Source: Ophiobolus disseminans (Eukaryota; Ascomycota; Dothideomycetes; Pleosporales; Phaeosphaeriaceae). Taken from it: a stretch of DNA of 64,000 nucleotides. This document shows positions 32,196 to 43,278 of this stretch, one piece after another. Every line of letters starts with the position of its first letter. Position 1 is the first letter of the stretch. The position numbers and the translations under genes were made by a program. Under the pieces are notes generated by a model that was given only the letters and a program-made list of their open reading frames with translations, had not been told where the DNA came from and made no database searches. The stretch lies in contig MU006234.1 in the NCBI GenBank assembly GCA_010093685.1, forward strand, positions 983,668 to 1,047,667, given 5' to 3'.

Positions 32196-34146
32196 ATGCG
32201 TCACTTCTCCGCGCACTCGAACCTCCCACCGTTCGACATGTCACAAATTGATCCATGGCTACGCGGGGTCAGAATCTCGGCTTACAGCCCAGCTCATGGG
32301 TTCAATGGCATGATTGCACAGCCTGAACAGCGTTCGGCGACGACGTTCTGCCACGAAGCTCACCAACCCGTCTATGCCGACAACATCGACCCGAGCCTTG
32401 AGAACATGTTCTCTCCTCCCAATACCCTCAATGCAGCCAATTCACAGTCACAATTCCTCGGCTATGAGATAAATACAAACACCGAAGCTAGGTCCCATGC
32501 TCGCGTGGATGAATCATTCATCGAGCCGGGCTTTCGCGTGACACTCAACGATGAACGAGACTTCCCTAGTGAATCGGCTGCTTCCCCCCTGGATGTTTCT
32601 CCCATCCGGGATGATTATCGCCGCTTATCATCTGGCCTTTACCTTGATGACGCCCAAAACTTTCTTTCGCCTTCCAGCCCTCCGGTCAGCTCTCGCCGTG
32701 TCGCCGCCACTGAGGAGCGTCAGGGTGCCGAAGTCCGGCCCGATAGTATTCAGGAAGCCCTCCCTCAGTCGTTGATCGTGAGACTACCGGTAACATTACC
32801 GGCAAACTACGGTCAGCCAGCTGATCACACCGCGCCTCAGAGAAAGAAGCGCAAGGTTTGGGGTCATGGCAAGAAAACCGTTAAGAACAGCTTCTATGGA
32901 GACACCGGAGACAAGGAGCGTCGACCGCGTGCCAGGGTCATTCCATCGATCCTCATGGCTAATGACCAAGTCTCACCAGAGCCCTGGAGTCCTGGAAATG
33001 GCATTCGTGAACCCGTTCCCCCACTTAAGCCTAATGGGCTATACTTCAGCAGCCTCGCTGAAGCGCGCCAATCAGTTGGCAAGCCAAACTGGATGCCGCC
33101 TCAAGACGACGACACGGTTCCATCGACGATCGATGAGCAAGCGGAATGGGTACTAAGACTCCGAACTGCCATGGAAGACATGAGCAAATATGAGGACGGC
33201 ACGAGCGCGAAGATCCGGCTTCGTTGGCTTGATCGGGATTGGGTCAAGGGACAGGAGCGTAAAGAAGACGATGTTCTCACCAATCCCTACTATCCTCCTC
33301 ACTGGATGGAGGAGAAATGCTGGGAGATCGTTGTAGGCTTTCCACCCTTACAAGATACTCAAACAAGGTCACTGACGACGAACAGAACATGTGCACTCGC
33401 CTACATCAGATCGGCCCAAGCACCATCTCGTCCCGTAATCCCGGGTTTCTAGAGATGTCCTTCGCATACAAGGACTTGACTTTCGAGCAGCGCATGAATA
33501 TAATGATCGATTGCGCTTTGCGTTGCAAAAACCGAGTCGGTGAGCTGATTGGCGGTGGTATGATCGAGAAGTACCTCGTCACCGCTCCGGAGTTGGTGAA
33601 GCAATCTATGACCAATCGCGATAACAATCTCCGCCGTCAGGTCTTCATCAACGAAGGTAAGCCAGAGGTGGACGACAGCAAGAAGAAGAAGAAGGGCAAG
33701 AAGCTGAAGAAGTCAAATCGTGAGTATCCGTGCTGATGACTTCGCCTACTTGGCTAACGATAAAAGTTGCTGAGCAGGCCACTGTTGAAGATCAAGCAGA
33801 GGGCGCGGACATGCAGGCGTCTCCTGGTCGAGCCTTCCCTGAATCTGGAGAGCAGGAGGTTGCTACTCACGCACAAGATCACATCGTGCTTGATGATGCA
33901 TTGTCGGGTATGTACGGCAAACCCAGATCTAATTCCAGTTCGCTGACAATATCTCCAGTAGGAAGCGACATAGCCTTCACAAACCACGGAAACTTCGTAG
34001 CATCGCATTCGTCTCCGCCATTCAGGAAGGGCAAGCGTAAAGCCAGTGCTGCCGAAACAGAAGGTGGTTTGAACAAGCGCAAGCGCGTTCTTGGTAGCAA
34101 AGCAAAGACTCCGGAAGGACGTAGCCTGCGTGGTCACAAAGTCTGA
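32196..34146 (+). CDS. Uncharacterised nuclear protein, tandem paralog B
   Basis: Exons 32196-33332, 33386-33719 and 33767-34146 give about 616 aa. A further in-frame intron at 33908-33958 (51 bp, GTATGT...CCAG) is likely and would give 599 aa. The 53-bp intron 1 join reads 'KCWEIV-NMCTRLHQIG' and aligns column for column with 'ACWELADTLERLYREG' of paralog A, which supports both the splice and the homology. The shared core (about residues 275-490) has 'LKPNGLYFSSLAEARQ', 'PNWMPPQDDDTVP' and 'LTFEQRMNIMIDCALRCKNRVGEL'. A KKRKV-type nuclear localisation signal occurs in 'QRKKRKVWGHGKK' upstream of the core, and a Lys-only run (KKKKKGKKLKK) follows it. An alternative start is the ATG at 32238. 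Function unknown; nuclear location is inferred. Confidence 0.8.
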
Positions 34147-35154
34147 ATTGGAAGTTTGTGTGGAGTTGCTTGTCCGACATTAATTGCGCCACTTGGTGAC
34201 TCGCTTCTCGATCACATCATCAAGGTTTGAGCGGAGTTTCTGTCTTTGGCGCAAAGTTGTTATTCAAGCAGGCGAGATGCAAAGTTGTCCATAGAAAAGA
34301 GAAAAGAGCTCGTCGTTTGTACAGGAATCTTGGAATTGGTGGTCACGCGTCTAGATTTGCTGTAGTTTAGCATTACACACCCTCCGAACAAGGCTATCGT
34401 TTGTGAACAATTCAACGTCGTGCGCTTGCATCCACTCGGGATTCAATGTAAGATTTGTCAAAGTCATGCGCGCTGCTTGACTAGCCTGTAACCTCAACGC
34501 CCATATATCAAACTCCATTTTTTTGCCTGAAAGAATCAGTATCCCCCTACCTATAGCGATGAACAGAAACCTCCCTTACCTTATATATACTCGGAAATGC
34601 CGCCATTACCACCCATCATTATGATCATCGGTGGCTATGATACCTCTATATGAACCGCGGTCATCTGACAGCCATTGTACCATCACATCCAAATACACAC
34701 TCTCCACATTCCATGGTCCTCAAAACCGCCTCTGAGCGCTCTCAAGCTATGCCCCGAGATCACCGGCTTCCTTTAGAAACCAAATCGATGCTTTCGAAGT
34801 CCACGCTATACCTGCTGCTTGAATCGCAACGAAACATCAGTCGGGCCACGTTGTGCGAGTACACTGCTTCACAAAACATTATCCGTTGCAATGCTGTTCT
34901 TCCGCCCCTCAAGAACCAGCTCACGACCTCGCCTACAGACTGAGCCCCTCATCCGCGATGGCGTCCTCGACTACCCCGTCATCTCCCGCGATGACTTTTG
35001 CTTTCTGGACCTGCGCTCACGATATAGAGAGGAACGGTTCGGTTGGCGACCGTAACGAGGAATACTATGGGGAATGAGGAGAAGAGGATTATTGCTGGGC
35101 ATGCGGTTAATGGCGCGCCGGTGGAGTCAGAGAAGGAGTTGGGATATTGTGTAA
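34147..35154. other. Intergenic, nothing recognised
   Basis: Convergent 3' flanks of paralog B (+) and the nucleotidyltransferase-like gene (-). Short frames around 34650-35077 carry no recognisable features. Confidence 0.45.
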
Positions 35155-36379
35155 TTAGATTTCATGATTGAGGCTTCGGTGAATGTATTGAGGAAACGTC
35201 CCTCGCCTCTTGATCGCCCGTTCAACTTCCGTTACAACGTGGTACAATTTGCGGCTCATGGCCGGTAACGTCCTATCGTCTTGCGCTGTTGCTGCATTCG
35301 ACTCTCGCTGCCATCTTCCAGTGTCCCAGCGACCATCCAGTCGTCCCATGTAGGCACCCAGGAGAAACGGGTTGGGCACCAGTCTTCTCAATTCCTTGCA
35401 GAAGTCTTTGATTGATAAATCCTTGTCGTAGAACAGGCTGCGTAGCATAGTGGAGCTGGTTGCCTCTCTATGTTCGGAAGTCTTTCCTGAACCATCGGGG
35501 ATGTAGATGATGTAGCCACGTCGAGATTTGGGGCCCGGAGTGCGACGCGCCCACGAAATGGTACCTTCCGTAGCATGCGCTTGCTGCAGTACATTATACA
35601 AGTGGTATATAGCCACGGCCATGTCGATATCTGATCGTGTCAACGTAATCCTCACGATGGGGACCGGTGTACTTGCCGTTTTGCACTTCTCGCGAAAAGT
35701 ATTCAGGGCAAACAGTTCGAAACTTCTTGCAAGGCCAGCATGATGGCGGTGTACCCTCATGATCCCACGACACGGTAGGCGTCGCCCGCACCTGTCTCAA
35801 TCGACCGCACATTGGGAACTTCTCTCCATTCTCGATCAACTTTAGTGGCCTTGCCAGATCGCTTGTGACGACACTCCCAGTGCCCCACCCAATGTCCCTG
35901 GTGAAGCTGTCGAATTGATCTCCCCCATGTAGAGACGGAAACGAAATTTTATATCCATCCGCCAAAGCTAGTTCCCGAACCTTTTCGTAAAACATGTTAA
36001 TGTCACATGTGATTCCAGGGTACGCCCAAGTGAAGCGACTGAGAATAACGTCCTGCAGTAGTTGTGTGCGTTGGTATTGAGACAGCAAGAAGTTCTTACT
36101 GCTTCCATATACCGACGACTTATTTGCGAGACTTTCTTGTGGCATAGGGAGGAACATCGCCACAATGGTTTTGTCGTCTGTGCAGAGGAAGGCATGCCAC
36201 AGAAGCGCGAAATATCCGAGATGGGACGGATTGAAGGACCCAGGGTATACGAGAATACAGTTCCCGCGATCACTGCGGAGCCTTGGGGGCTTGACGTTTG
36301 GAGCATGACGAAAGAGGCTACGTCGCCGAGAAATTTCAGGTAAGACATATCTCTCTGCTTCGATGATATTAACGTTCAA
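35155..36379 (-). pseudogene. Nucleotidyltransferase-like (cytidylyltransferase fold) gene, frame broken or start missing
   Basis: Two overlapping frames, 36379-35594 and 35760-35155, together resemble one fungal nucleotidylyltransferase-like protein. The first contains 'CILVYPGSFNPSHLGYFALLWHAF', the GSFNPxHxGH motif with the last His replaced by Tyr, and 'LHGGDQFDSF'. The second contains 'SSTMLRSLFYDKD', matching the distal (I)SSTxxR motif. The first frame has no ATG at its start, so a 5' exon is missing or unseen. No convincing intron joins the frames: the phase-matched options are a 125-bp intron with GTACAC donor after 'WDHE' ending at a CAG near 35626, or one with a weak GTGCAA donor. 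A frameshifted pseudogene, an unusual intron or an assembly error all fit. Enzyme activity is doubtful. Confidence 0.5.
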
Positions 36380-38041
36380 GGTTGCTGTACCTGACGGTGG
36401 GTGCTAGAGGCGTCGGTGATTGTGTCGCATGGTTATGTGGCTCTTCATGGGCTATTTGAGAATTATCTAACATATCTTCAGTGTCGACGTCTTAAAGGGA
36501 TTACTTCCTCAGAGACGTTGGTCGTGTGCTTCGTTCGGCGGTTGATGGTAAAATGCCATATTAGAGGCTGAAGCGAGCAAACAATGAAGCTGCACTGGCC
36601 ATGCACCGCGCTTCGATGCATTTCCATAGACAGTTCGAAAGCGATCATTCTGGCTCGGATGCATGCAGATGACCGTCGACGCAATGTGTAGGCTGTGAAT
36701 TTCGCCTGATAAGCATAGAATGGACAATGTTGATAGCAGTACCGTTCCTCGCGCTGTGGGCGGTGTTCATGATCGCAGCTCGGTAAGCCCTGAAGACTAA
36801 GTGCGGTTCACATTACTATTACAAGCCTGTTGCAGGTACTTTGACCTATGCGATCTTTTAGCTGCCGCTTCTATACAATCTCAGCCTCGATTTTGATTGT
36901 GTGGGTTTTAGTTGTTCGGTCATGAACCTAGTTGCACATTTCGAGCGGATAGCCATGCCTTGGCAGTAGATACAGCAGTAGCCGTGTCCATCACACCATC
37001 TGATGAAGCCGTCAAAGTGTCATCGGTTCTAAGTATTTTGCAAGTATGGTCGACCAACCGCATCACCGTTTTCGCCAAGGAGTTTCGAAATATGTGTATG
37101 GCTCTTTTCTGGCTATCTGTGGTACGAAGTACAATGGAGGAGGTGGTCGCGTACTTGGTAAGACTTTGGGAGTGGCGGTCGCATCTCTAGCGGGACAAGC
37201 TCGCAAGCAGGTGCACTAAGCGCGGTCTCACGTGACATCAAGCTTCACCGCTGCTGCGCGCGGAGAATGTTTAAATGTCCACGGATACGAACAACTCTCA
37301 TGAAAACTTAAAACCTCATCGTGAACCATTGACGCAGTGTCAGAACCTGGCCGACAATGCGCGGTGGCGATACCAAGACTGCCAAGGTACAATACAAGAT
37401 TTCGACTGAGCTGAAGCTTCACGCGTCGTCCAATCATACGACTCAACACCGCGTATCCAATTTCTTCGACACAGAGCCCCTGTGCGTATCAACACTGACA
37501 TCAAAACGAAAACTCGCGGTTAGATGCAATTGCGCGAGCAACGTAGCCGTCCCCACATCGGCCAATTGGTGTTCCACAATCCCCACACTTCATCATTCGT
37601 CACGTCGTCCAACAACACCACGCCATGTCCAGCTCCAGCATAGGGCAACGCAACGTACAAGCGATCAAGATCAAGTCACTGCCAGCGCATCGCGTGCTGC
37701 CCGTGTCGTCGTCTAAAAGGTCCGAATTCACATGATGCCAAGACGGGTCGCGTCCTCATTCAGGCTGTCCAACGCACGCGATGGCGCGCGATTGGAGTTG
37801 CGTTTCGTGACTATACCCTTACAGTGAATATCCGCCACTCGAGGCTTTGAAACAAGCCCGCCACTAGAATTGTCAAACGTAGGGTCTAGCCGCGGGACTG
37901 TCATTGGCGACGACGTGGGATAAGGGGTGCACGCGACAGTCAGTGTAATATGACTGCGCTACCTCGCACGCGAGCAACTTTACTTCGACCTCGACTTCAA
38001 CCTTGGAACTCCACTTCGAACTTGGATTCACATCGATCAGA
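36380..38041. other. 1.7-kb divergent intergenic region
   Basis: Lies between the nucleotidyltransferase-like gene (-) and the bestrophin gene (+). Only short frames without recognisable features. The right part is the probable bestrophin promoter. Confidence 0.45.
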
Positions 38042-39553
38042 ATGGCGGAGAAGGTACAGCCCTCGGCTAACATGTCTAATGGCTCTACGCCTGTTAGACC
38101 ACCAATTAAGAGAGAGGACACCGACAAAGACCTCGACGATTACTTTGTGAGTATACTGAGTGACGACGCCCAAGAGTGTAATTGACAACTCCAGATCGGA
38201 CCTCGAGATCTAGATCATCATTCAAAATGGCCCACCTTTCTGCGACTTCACGGCAGCATCACGCCGGAAATGATACTGCCTCTGCTAGTGGTAGCTGGCT
38301 GGTCGACCGCAATTACTTGCATCTCCAAGTTTGTCTACGACCGCACGTCCCACCCTTGGAATACAGCCAGCAACAGCTAACACTCTGTAGTCGGCATTAA
38401 TCAGCTGCTCTTGACGGTGCTTGGTTTCGTCGTCGGTCTTGCACTGTCGTTCCGCTCCTCGACCGCCTACGAGCGCTACAATGAAGGCCGCAAGTACTGG
38501 TCACAGCTTACTCTCGTGTCGCAAAACCTCGCACGACTCATATGGATCCACGTCGACGAACGACATGCCGATCCAACAGTCGGCAAGCAAGACTTGATCG
38601 CAAAGATCAGCTGCCTGAACATGATATCCGCCTACGCCGTCGCGCTCAAACACCAACTCCGTTTCGAGCCCTACATGCACTACGACGACCTGCGCCACCT
38701 CGTCGGGCACCTGGACACATACGCACGCGCAGCCGACGCGCCGGACCCGCGCAAGAAGCCAAACGTTTTCAAGACGACCGGCCAATTCCTCGGCGTCCCA
38801 ATGGCCGAATCCAACCCGCGCAAACTCATCAAGCGCGCACGCGTCCCACTCGGCAACCTGCCCCTCGAAATCCTGAGCCACCTGAGCAGCTACATGAAGC
38901 TGGTTTACGACAACGGCACGTTCAAAGTTAGCATCTACCAGACGCAGTCCCTCAACGCGCTTACGACTATGAACGACGTCCTCACCGGCACAGACCGCAT
39001 CCTGAATACCCCGCTGCCCATCGCATACTCCATCGCCATCAGCCAGATCACATGGGTGTACATCCTTCTCCTCCCCTTCCAGCTCTACAAATCGCTCGGC
39101 TGGGTCACCATCCCCGCCTCGGTCTTCGCAGCCTACATCATCCTGGGCATCGCGCTCATCGGGCGGGAAATCGAGAACCCGTTCGGCGACGACGTCAACG
39201 ACCTGCCGCTCGATGCTTACTGCGAGCAAATCCGCAAGGACGTCGATATCATCATGTCCAAGGTGGCGCCGACGTTTGCGGATATCGTGGGTCATGGGGA
39301 TAACCAGCTGCTGTACCCGCTGTCGAATCTGGGCAGCGCGGCGTGGGCGGAGAAGAGTGTGGATGAGATTAGGGATGCGCTTGCTGCGAAGCCGGGGTTG
39401 AAGTTTCATAATAGTCATGGGACGGCGGGGCATCATGCTAATGGAGGGCATGCGAGTGGTCATCATCGGACTGAGGTGCATCGGGCTGAGGAGGGGGGTG
39501 CGGGACATGGGTTGGCGCATCGTGCGACGAATGGTGAGGGGGGTGGGGATTAG
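38042..39553 (+). CDS. Bestrophin-like anion channel (UPF0187 family)
   Basis: Exons 38042-38146, 38195-38342 and 38391-39553 encode about 471 aa. Intron 1 is 48 bp (GTGAGT...CCAG). Intron 2 is best read as a 48-bp GC-AG intron (GCACGT, branch-site-like GCTAACAC, TAG), which restores 'CISKFVYD-LGINQLLLTVLGFVVGLALSFRSSTAYERY', the conserved bestrophin region. Further marks are 'EGRKYWSQLTLVSQNLARLIW', the helices near 'ITWVYILLLPFQLYKSLGWVTIPASVFAAYIILGI', and the Ca-clasp-like acidic signature 'IENPFGDDVNDLPLD'. The C-terminal 60 residues are His/Gly-rich. Bestrophins form pentameric chloride or bicarbonate channels in eukaryotes; the membrane in which this one sits is not known from sequence. 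Confidence 0.9.
38343..38390 (+). other. Putative GC-AG intron in the bestrophin gene
   Basis: Bounded by GC...TAG, with CTAAC 11 bp from the 3' end. No GT donor in the region can join the flanking exons in phase while keeping the conserved 'GINQLLLTVLGF'. A canonical alternative (GTCTAC donor at 38333, acceptor at 38404) is possible but removes conserved residues. Confidence 0.55.
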
Positions 39554-39748
39554 ATGGCGATGTGTTGGAGATGGATGCAGTTGATGGGTTTTGGCGTGTG
39601 ATGCGATGAGGTGGGTGGTTTGGATTGAGATGTGGCGTTATATACCCCCCTTCCCCGATCCTTTTCTTTGCTTTTCTTTCAATCAATCCTTTAATGCCAA
39701 AAAACTATACAACTTCCCTCCTCTATATTCCCCTTCCCCCCCATCTCA

Positions 39749-41493
39749 TCACTCCCGCCTTCTCCTCCACTTCCCCCCACTCCCACCCTCTCCATCCCCT
39801 CCCAACCCCCCGATCCCCCCAAGCAACCTGTCTAAGGTAAACTCGCCCATACTATCCCCGGTGCCCAAGAAGCCCAAATCGCCCAACAAACTCCACGCCT
39901 TCCTGCCATACACCTCCGCCTGCGCCCGATCGCCCTTTTCCAAGTACAGCATCGCAAGCATGGAGTACTCGTCTGTGAGCATAGGGTGTATTTGCTCATC
40001 GGCGATGAGGTGTGTGGCTTCGTGGGCGAGGGCGATTGCTTCGTCGATGTTGCCGGATTCGGCTAAGGCAATGATTTTCTCCTCACTCTGCGCGATCATG
40101 ACGCGGCGCAGGTCGCTGGCTTGCTTTTCGGGGGCGGGGAGCGAGCACAGTGCGCAGGTGCAGGTGAAGCCCCAGCGCTGGAGTTGGGTGGCGCGTTGGG
40201 CGGAGGGGATGCCGAGGAGGAGGTCTTTGGGTGTGGGTCAGCAGAACGCAGTGATGCATAGAAAGGGCGAATGTCGATATGTGATAGCATGGGACGGGAA
40301 TGCAGGAATGGGATGAGATGGATGTAGGATGAGGTGGGAGGGGGTATGTGGGTAGATGGGCTAGGATGGAAGAACGTACATGAAATACTAATCTCCTCCC
40401 CCTCTTCAATATCGCGATACGCTTTAATCGCCATACTAACTCCCGCGCGAGAGAACATGACGAAGGAGTTTGGATTGCAGGCGTGGTTGATGCGCTGGTA
40501 TGTTATTAGTACCGATGCACTTTCCATCCCATGCTTTTGCCTCTATTCCCAATGATGCCCGCCATTCCCAATGATGACCCGCGAAACCAGGCATGAGATA
40601 GGAATAAGGACAACGATGTGAACGAAACGTACCGAAATATCAGGAAACAACGTCCGAGCACTAACATCCGCAACCGTACTTCCAAACGCATTCGTCTTCA
40701 TGATGGCTTCTTCTAACCTGCCCTCATCATCTTTACCCCCACCATCACCACCACCATCACCATCTTTACCCCCAACATCTCCCTCCCCATCCCCTCTATC
40801 ACCGCCCCCCTCCCCTCCACCCTCATAACCCCCCTTACTCATCCCCCTCACCACCCCCGGCACCCTCAACCTCTCAACCGCAATCCTCATCATCTTGCCT
40901 ACGCACCAACACACACACGTCAGCTTCAGCACAATCCCATTCCATTGCAAGCCCAAATGCGCAGCGTAGAATTTAAACTTACGAACTGTTTGAGGTGGTA
41001 GAGCCTCATCGATATTCTCGGCGATTACGAGCGCCGCTTGATCCAGCATGAACGTCTCGTATTTCTTTATCCGGCGCGTCGCTTTCACACCCATACCCTT
41101 GCCCTCCTTCCCCATATCCACAACCTGCCACGGACTTTCGCTGCCATGGCCAAACAGCTTCTCAGCTTGTGCTTGTGTCAGAAATGTGTCGAGCGGACTG
41201 TCGTCCAAGTGTTCTGTGGCGCGGGCTGCATCTTGCGGCTGCAGGATGAGGCTGAGGCCGTGCGGGCCGGTTGTCTTGGAGGTGAAGATGCAGAATTTTT
41301 GGTTTAGGGAGGGCAAGCGGTGGGAGGTTGTGCAGTGCGGGGGGTGGGACCATGGTGCGTGGGCGGAGAGGGGGTGTTGGGGGGAATATGGGTGTTGGAG
41401 GAGTGTGGGTATGTTGAGGAGAGCAGTGTTTGCGAGTACGCTCGAAGCTGCGACGAGAATCAATGTGGTCGTGGTTGTTGTGAGGGACGGCAT
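39749..41493 (-). CDS. SET-domain protein with N-terminal signal-like segment
   Basis: Exons 41493-40983, 40898-40633, 40494-40380 and 40224-39749 encode about 455 aa; introns are 84, 138 and 155 bp. The SET domain is split over the exons: 'GKGMGVKATRRIKKYETFMLDQA', then 'DIS-RINHACNPNSFVMF' (the N-H-x-C-x-P-N motif recreated by splicing), then 'EEGEEISIS-YLLLGIP', then the post-SET 'WGFTCTCALC'. The C-terminal part is helical and TPR-like. The N-terminus (LILVAASSVLANTA) resembles a secretion signal, unusual for a methyltransferase. A Gly/Asp/Lys-rich low-complexity insertion of about 50 residues sits just before 'EEAIMKTNAFG'. Likely a protein-lysine methyltransferase of the fungal SET5-like type; target unknown. 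Its 3' end converges on the bestrophin gene. Confidence 0.85.
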
Positions 41494-42139
41494 AACTGCG
41501 ACTTCGAAGCGACGACTTCCTCAGATTCCAAAATCCAAAATCCAAAATCCAAAAAAGAAATCTTAAGCAGACGTTGCGATTCTTTTACCAAACCCACCAA
41601 ACCGCTATACACGCCGTACTTTCATCCCAAATTGTTCATCCCTGTGAGTACGCTTTACCCGGTCAGTATATCCAGCGCCCAAGCCCTTGGATAGTGCCAC
41701 CCGCTGAGCCTCACCCAATCACCAATCACACAATGGGCTTGTCGCCTAGAGAAGTAAATGTGAAACATGTGGATCGCTCGGGTTGGGGAGACACGGTTAG
41801 CAGCGAGTGGTGGCTTGTGGGTGCTTGGTATTGGGGTTGAGAGTGTGTTGTATACATATTCTGGTTGGGTGTACTGTATCTGAAGTGAGCGGCCCGGCAA
41901 GATTAGTTTGGAGTAGGGATACTGGGAGGTGGGTGGGGAGTGTGCGATGGGGAATTGAGTGGTAGGAATAGAAAGACTGCAAGATGAAGAAGCTCGTGTC
42001 TTCATTCATGATCTACTAGGATCATGAACCCATTTCGAATTGATCGTGCATACCACTCCATCCACCATCCCATCCCCACTCCAACCGCCCTACGCATCCT
42101 CAGTCTCTCAACCTACACACGTCAACACCCTCCCAAACA
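41494..42139. other. Intergenic, nothing recognised
   Basis: SET gene promoter and the ridA 3' flank. Confidence 0.45.
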
Positions 42140-42921
42140 TCACAACCTTGCCCCACTCCACTCACCAGTATACGCAATGCACTCAATCTCCACGGGCACG
42201 CCCTTGGGCAGCTGCTTAACCGCGACACAGCTCCTAGCCGGCTTATGCGCAAAGTACGTCTCGTAGACGGCGTTCATCTCGGCGAAGTTGGCCATGTCGT
42301 CGAGGAACACGTTGCACTTGATGACTTTGTCGATGCCAACGCCCGCCTCGGTCAGGATGCCGACGATGTTCTCGCAGCACTGCTTGGTCTTGTCGGCGAT
42401 GCTGCCTTCGATTAGGGCGCCCGAGTTGTCGGCGGGGATTTGGCCCGAGACGAAGATTTGGGGGCCCGCGATTATGGCTTGGGACTGCGGGGGGTTAGTA
42501 GTGGTGAGACGGGGAGGGAGAGAGGGGTGTGTGGGTGTGGGCGGCGGGTGGGAGGAAGGGTAAGCGGGCGGACGGTGTGAGGTTTGGTGCTTCGTGAGAG
42601 CTTCATCGCACTCTCGCGTCGAGCATGGATGGCAATCGACGTACATAAGGACCAGCAGCTACACACATGATTAGCCTTCATCCTCATTCCAATCACCCAT
42701 CTGCCCCTCCCGTCCCATCTCCTCTCCTCCAATTCAATGCACTTACGCGGACACGCATTCTTGGTAAACACCTTGGTAATTCCCGATCCCGACATCTTTC
42801 TATGCTGTAGAAGTGCTTGTTTTCCGTTAATCTGTAGAGTTGATTGTGTAGCTGGAGTTGCAATAGAACGTATAGCAAGTAAATTTGAGGCACAGAGTTG
42901 TCGTATACCTAATCGTTGCAT
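42140..42921 (-). CDS. RidA/YjgF family reactive-imine deaminase, probably mitochondrial
   Basis: Three exons: 42921-42747, 42658-42645 (only 14 nt) and 42484-42140, about 177 aa. The micro-exon supplies the residues that complete the family motif 'PPAGPYSQAII' (RidA consensus APAAIGPYSQAV), so its reality is well supported. Other marks are 'FVSGQIPADNSG', 'IKCNVFLDDMANFAEMNAVY', 'PARSCVAVKQLPKGVPVEIECIA'. RidA hydrolyses reactive 2-imino/enamine acids released by threonine/serine dehydratase. The first 40 residues (Arg/Leu/Ser/Ala, no acids) look like a mitochondrial presequence, as in yeast Mmf1; the ATG at 42795 would give a cytosolic form. The 3' end is uncertain: a GTGAGT donor at 42165 could splice to AG near 42099 and end the protein after 'AYTG'. 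Confidence 0.9.
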
Positions 42922-43278
42922 GGAGTTGTTGTCTACAAGAGGGCAAAGAGCTCAGCTCGCGTCGGGCTATGTCATGCCGTGTGTAAGCGGCGCCGGGCAT
43001 CGGAGGTGCCCCACTACGGTATGGGTTGGCGGGGTAAAATTTGAGGATTTCACGACGGAAAGACGCGATGGGGTTTGTGATGTATCGAAAGGTTGGATAT
43101 TCGAGTTGCTCTAATAGTTTTCGTGTGGTATGAAGTCGGCGAGGAGCTATGTGCATAAAAGCAAGCGCAAAGTGTGTCCTGCCTAAATGAATCCAAAATC
43201 AAAATTACAACCGCCAACGCCATGCCTATGCTAACCCTCCGTCTATGTTGAATGTGTGGTATATACATATCCCCCTCC
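42922..43278. other. Short intergenic region
   Basis: ridA promoter and APRT 3' flank; nothing else recognised. Confidence 0.45.

Noticed and set aside
38501..39520. 339-codon minus-strand ORF
   Set aside because: Antisense shadow of the bestrophin exon; no sensible protein features.
39591..40316. 241-codon plus-strand ORF
   Set aside because: Antisense to the last SET exon; its Pro/Ser-rich start comes from a pyrimidine-rich 3' region.
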